Shown here one piece after another: positions 5,445 to 6,430 of a stretch of DNA of 6,430 nt (position 1 is the stretch's first letter; each line of letters opens with the position of its first letter). Under the pieces are notes generated by a model. That model was not told the DNA's origin, ran no database searches, and worked only from the letters and a program-made list of their open reading frames with translations. The stretch comes from an uncultured Tannerella sp. GTDB taxonomy: Bacteria > Bacteroidota > Bacteroidia > Bacteroidales > Tannerellaceae. The DNA lies in the NCBI GenBank assembly GCA_938036405.1, contig CALHPT010000281.1, forward strand, positions 1 through 6,430, read 5' to 3'. A program made the position numbers and the translations under genes.

Positions 5445-6430
5445 ATGCCAAGTTTATATTTAATTGTAGTGATCGTAGCCGTCCTGTTCGTGACGTTCGC
5501 TTCGATTCTTTCGCGTTATAAACGCTGTCCCTCGGACAAAATCTTAGTCGTTTACGGGAAAACAGGTCGCAACAAAGAGGGCGGCGTCAGCTCGGCACGC
5601 TGCATCCACGGTGGGGCGGCGTTCATCTGGCCCGTGTTCCAAAATTATGCTTTCCTCGACCTTACGCCCATCTCCATCGAGTGTAACCTGACGAATGCGC
5701 TGAGTAAACAAAACATCCGTGTAGACGTGCCTTGCCGTTTTACGGTCGGCATTTCGACCGAACCGGAGAGCATGACCAATGCGGCCGAACGTCTGTTAGG
5801 GCAAAATACGCACAACATCCAGAATATAGCCACCGATATTCTTTTCGGTCAGTTGCGCCTTGTCATCGCCACGATGGATATTGAGGAAATCAATGCCGAC
5901 CGTGATAAGTTCTTAGCCAATGTCAGCGCCAACGTCGAGGCCGAACTCCGCCGCCGGGGTCGCAACTTGCCCGTCTACTTCGGCAACCGCAACTGGCACC
6001 CCTACGCCAACGACATTGCCCTCGAACTCGCCGAAAACGGGCACCGCAACGTCGCCGTTTTCGCCACCTCCGCCTGGGGCGGGTATTCCGGCTGCCGCCA
6101 ATACGGGGAGGACATCCAAAAAATGCGCCACCACCTGGCGGAGCACCACAAAACCCCCATTGATTTCTATCGGCTGCGGCAATTCTTCGACCACCCCACA
6201 TTTATCGAAGCCGGCGCCCACGCCATCCGCAACGCCTACCAGCAATACGCCGACCAGGGGATAGGCCGCGACGATATCCGACTCATCTTTACCGCCCACT
6301 CCATCCCGGTTGTCGCCGACCAACGCTCCGGCACCGACGCCGACGGCGCCCTCTACTCCCGCCAAGTTCACGAAACCGCCCGGCTTATTGCAGGTCGCCT
6401 CGGCGTCGCCGACTACGACGTGGTATGGCA
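5445..6430 (+). CDS. Chimeric open frame: flotillin/SPFH N-terminus joined in frame to ferrochelatase
   Basis: The ATG at 5445 opens a frame that reaches the window end without a stop (328 complete codons). Residues 1-167 are flotillin-like: a membrane segment at about 4-23 (LYLIVVIVAVLFVTFAS), then the SPFH domain with DKILVVYGKTG, CIHGGAAFIWPVFQ, FLDLTPISIE, VDVPCRFTVGIS, AAERLLGQN and FGQLRLVIATMDIEEINADRDKF. Flotillins normally continue with LKKIGL-like sequence and a long Ala/Glu coiled coil; here that is absent. From about residue 169 the sequence is ferrochelatase of the actinobacterial kind. The switch falls at ANVEAEL (162-168), which suits either family. A natural fusion would leave both partners broken, so I consider a chimeric join (assembly, cloning or sample mixing) more likely. 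The flotillin start itself is well supported by the upstream nfeD-like gene. Confidence 0.85.
   Translation, partial: MPSLYLIVVIVAVLFVTFASILSRYKRCPSDKILVVYGKTGRNKEGGVSSARCIHGGAAFIWPVFQNYAFLDLTPISIECNLTNALSKQNIRVDVPCRFTVGISTEPESMTNAAERLLGQNTHNIQNIATDILFGQLRLVIATMDIEEINADRDKFLANVSANVEAELRRRGRNLPVYFGNRNWHPYANDIALELAENGHRNVAVFATSAWGGYSGCRQYGEDIQKMRHHLAEHHKTPIDFYRLRQFFDHPTFIEAGAHAIRNAYQQYADQGIGRDDIRLIFTAHSIPVVADQRSGTDADGALYSRQVHETARLIAGRLGVADYDVVW
5925..5960 (+). other. Probable chimeric junction
   Basis: Left of here codons and protein match a Bacteroidetes flotillin; right of here they match an actinobacterial ferrochelatase. The exact crossover cannot be placed because the residues ANVEAEL fit both proteins. 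Codon choice changes at the same place: downstream codons end mostly in C (GCC, CGC, AAC, GTC, CAC), far more than in the flotillin part. Confidence 0.75.
5949..6430 (+). pseudogene. hemH: Ferrochelatase (actinobacterial coproporphyrin type) fragment lacking both ends
   Basis: Ferrochelatases insert iron into a porphyrin late in haem synthesis; actinobacterial enzymes act on coproporphyrin III. Residues are numbered in the chimeric frame. Visible motifs: PVYFGNRNWHPY at 176-187, VAVFATSAWGGYSGCRQYGEDI at 203-224, RQFFDHPTFIEA at 245-256, LIFTAHSIP at 280-288 with the conserved catalytic His285, LYSRQV at 303-308, and YDVVW at the window edge. The His-Pro variant NRNWHPY and the SAWGGYSGCRQY motif point to Corynebacterium-like enzymes. 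The normal N-terminal ~65 residues, including the LLSFGGPEG and GGVSPxN motifs, are missing, replaced by flotillin. The C-terminal half may continue past the window. Probably a normal gene in its source organism rather than a true pseudogene. Confidence 0.85.

Overview
The window reads as Bacteroidetes DNA, most likely order Bacteroidales and possibly an oral Tannerella/Porphyromonas relative; the genus is a guess. The grounds are a Bacteroidetes-type Rpb6-like omega subunit, a BamD lipoprotein beside it, a DUF4293 protein, and three matches to the Bacteroidetes -7 promoter element TAnnTTTG in front of genes, with no Shine-Dalgarno sequences at the starts I checked. The last ~485 bases do not fit this picture: they encode part of an actinobacterial-type (Corynebacterium-like) ferrochelatase.

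Left block (1-2258, minus strand): an envelope cluster read right to left, bamD (outer-membrane assembly lipoprotein), the RNA polymerase omega/Rpb6 subunit, a four-helix DUF4293 membrane protein, and mtgA (monofunctional peptidoglycan glycosyltransferase, cut by the window edge). Gaps are 30, 7 and 33 bp, so it is probably one transcript. A perfect -7 box (TACTTTTG) lies just upstream of bamD.

Middle (2292-3956, minus strand): a 554-residue YidE/AspT-type transporter made of two membrane halves around two RCK_C (TrkA-C) domains. A -7 box (TATCTTTG) lies just before its proposed start.

Intergenic region (3957-4443): the transporter and the next gene diverge here. It holds five tandem 42-bp units followed by one unit in inverted orientation. 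Inside each is a dyad core, TGAC-N4-GTCA, that recurs six times at exactly 42-bp intervals and keeps its register through the inverted copy. 42 bp is close to four helical turns, so this looks like a phased array of binding sites or a structured intergenic repeat. It is the most interesting native feature of the window.

Right block (4444-6430, plus strand): an NfeD-like membrane/OB-fold protein, a small VOC (glyoxalase-fold) protein, and the start of a flotillin/SPFH protein. NfeD-like proteins and flotillins are usual partners; here a VOC gene sits between them. After about 167 residues the flotillin frame passes without a stop into ferrochelatase, at a sequence (ANVEAEL) compatible with both families. 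Both partners are truncated at this point, so I read it as a chimeric join (assembly or cloning artefact) unless raw reads prove otherwise.
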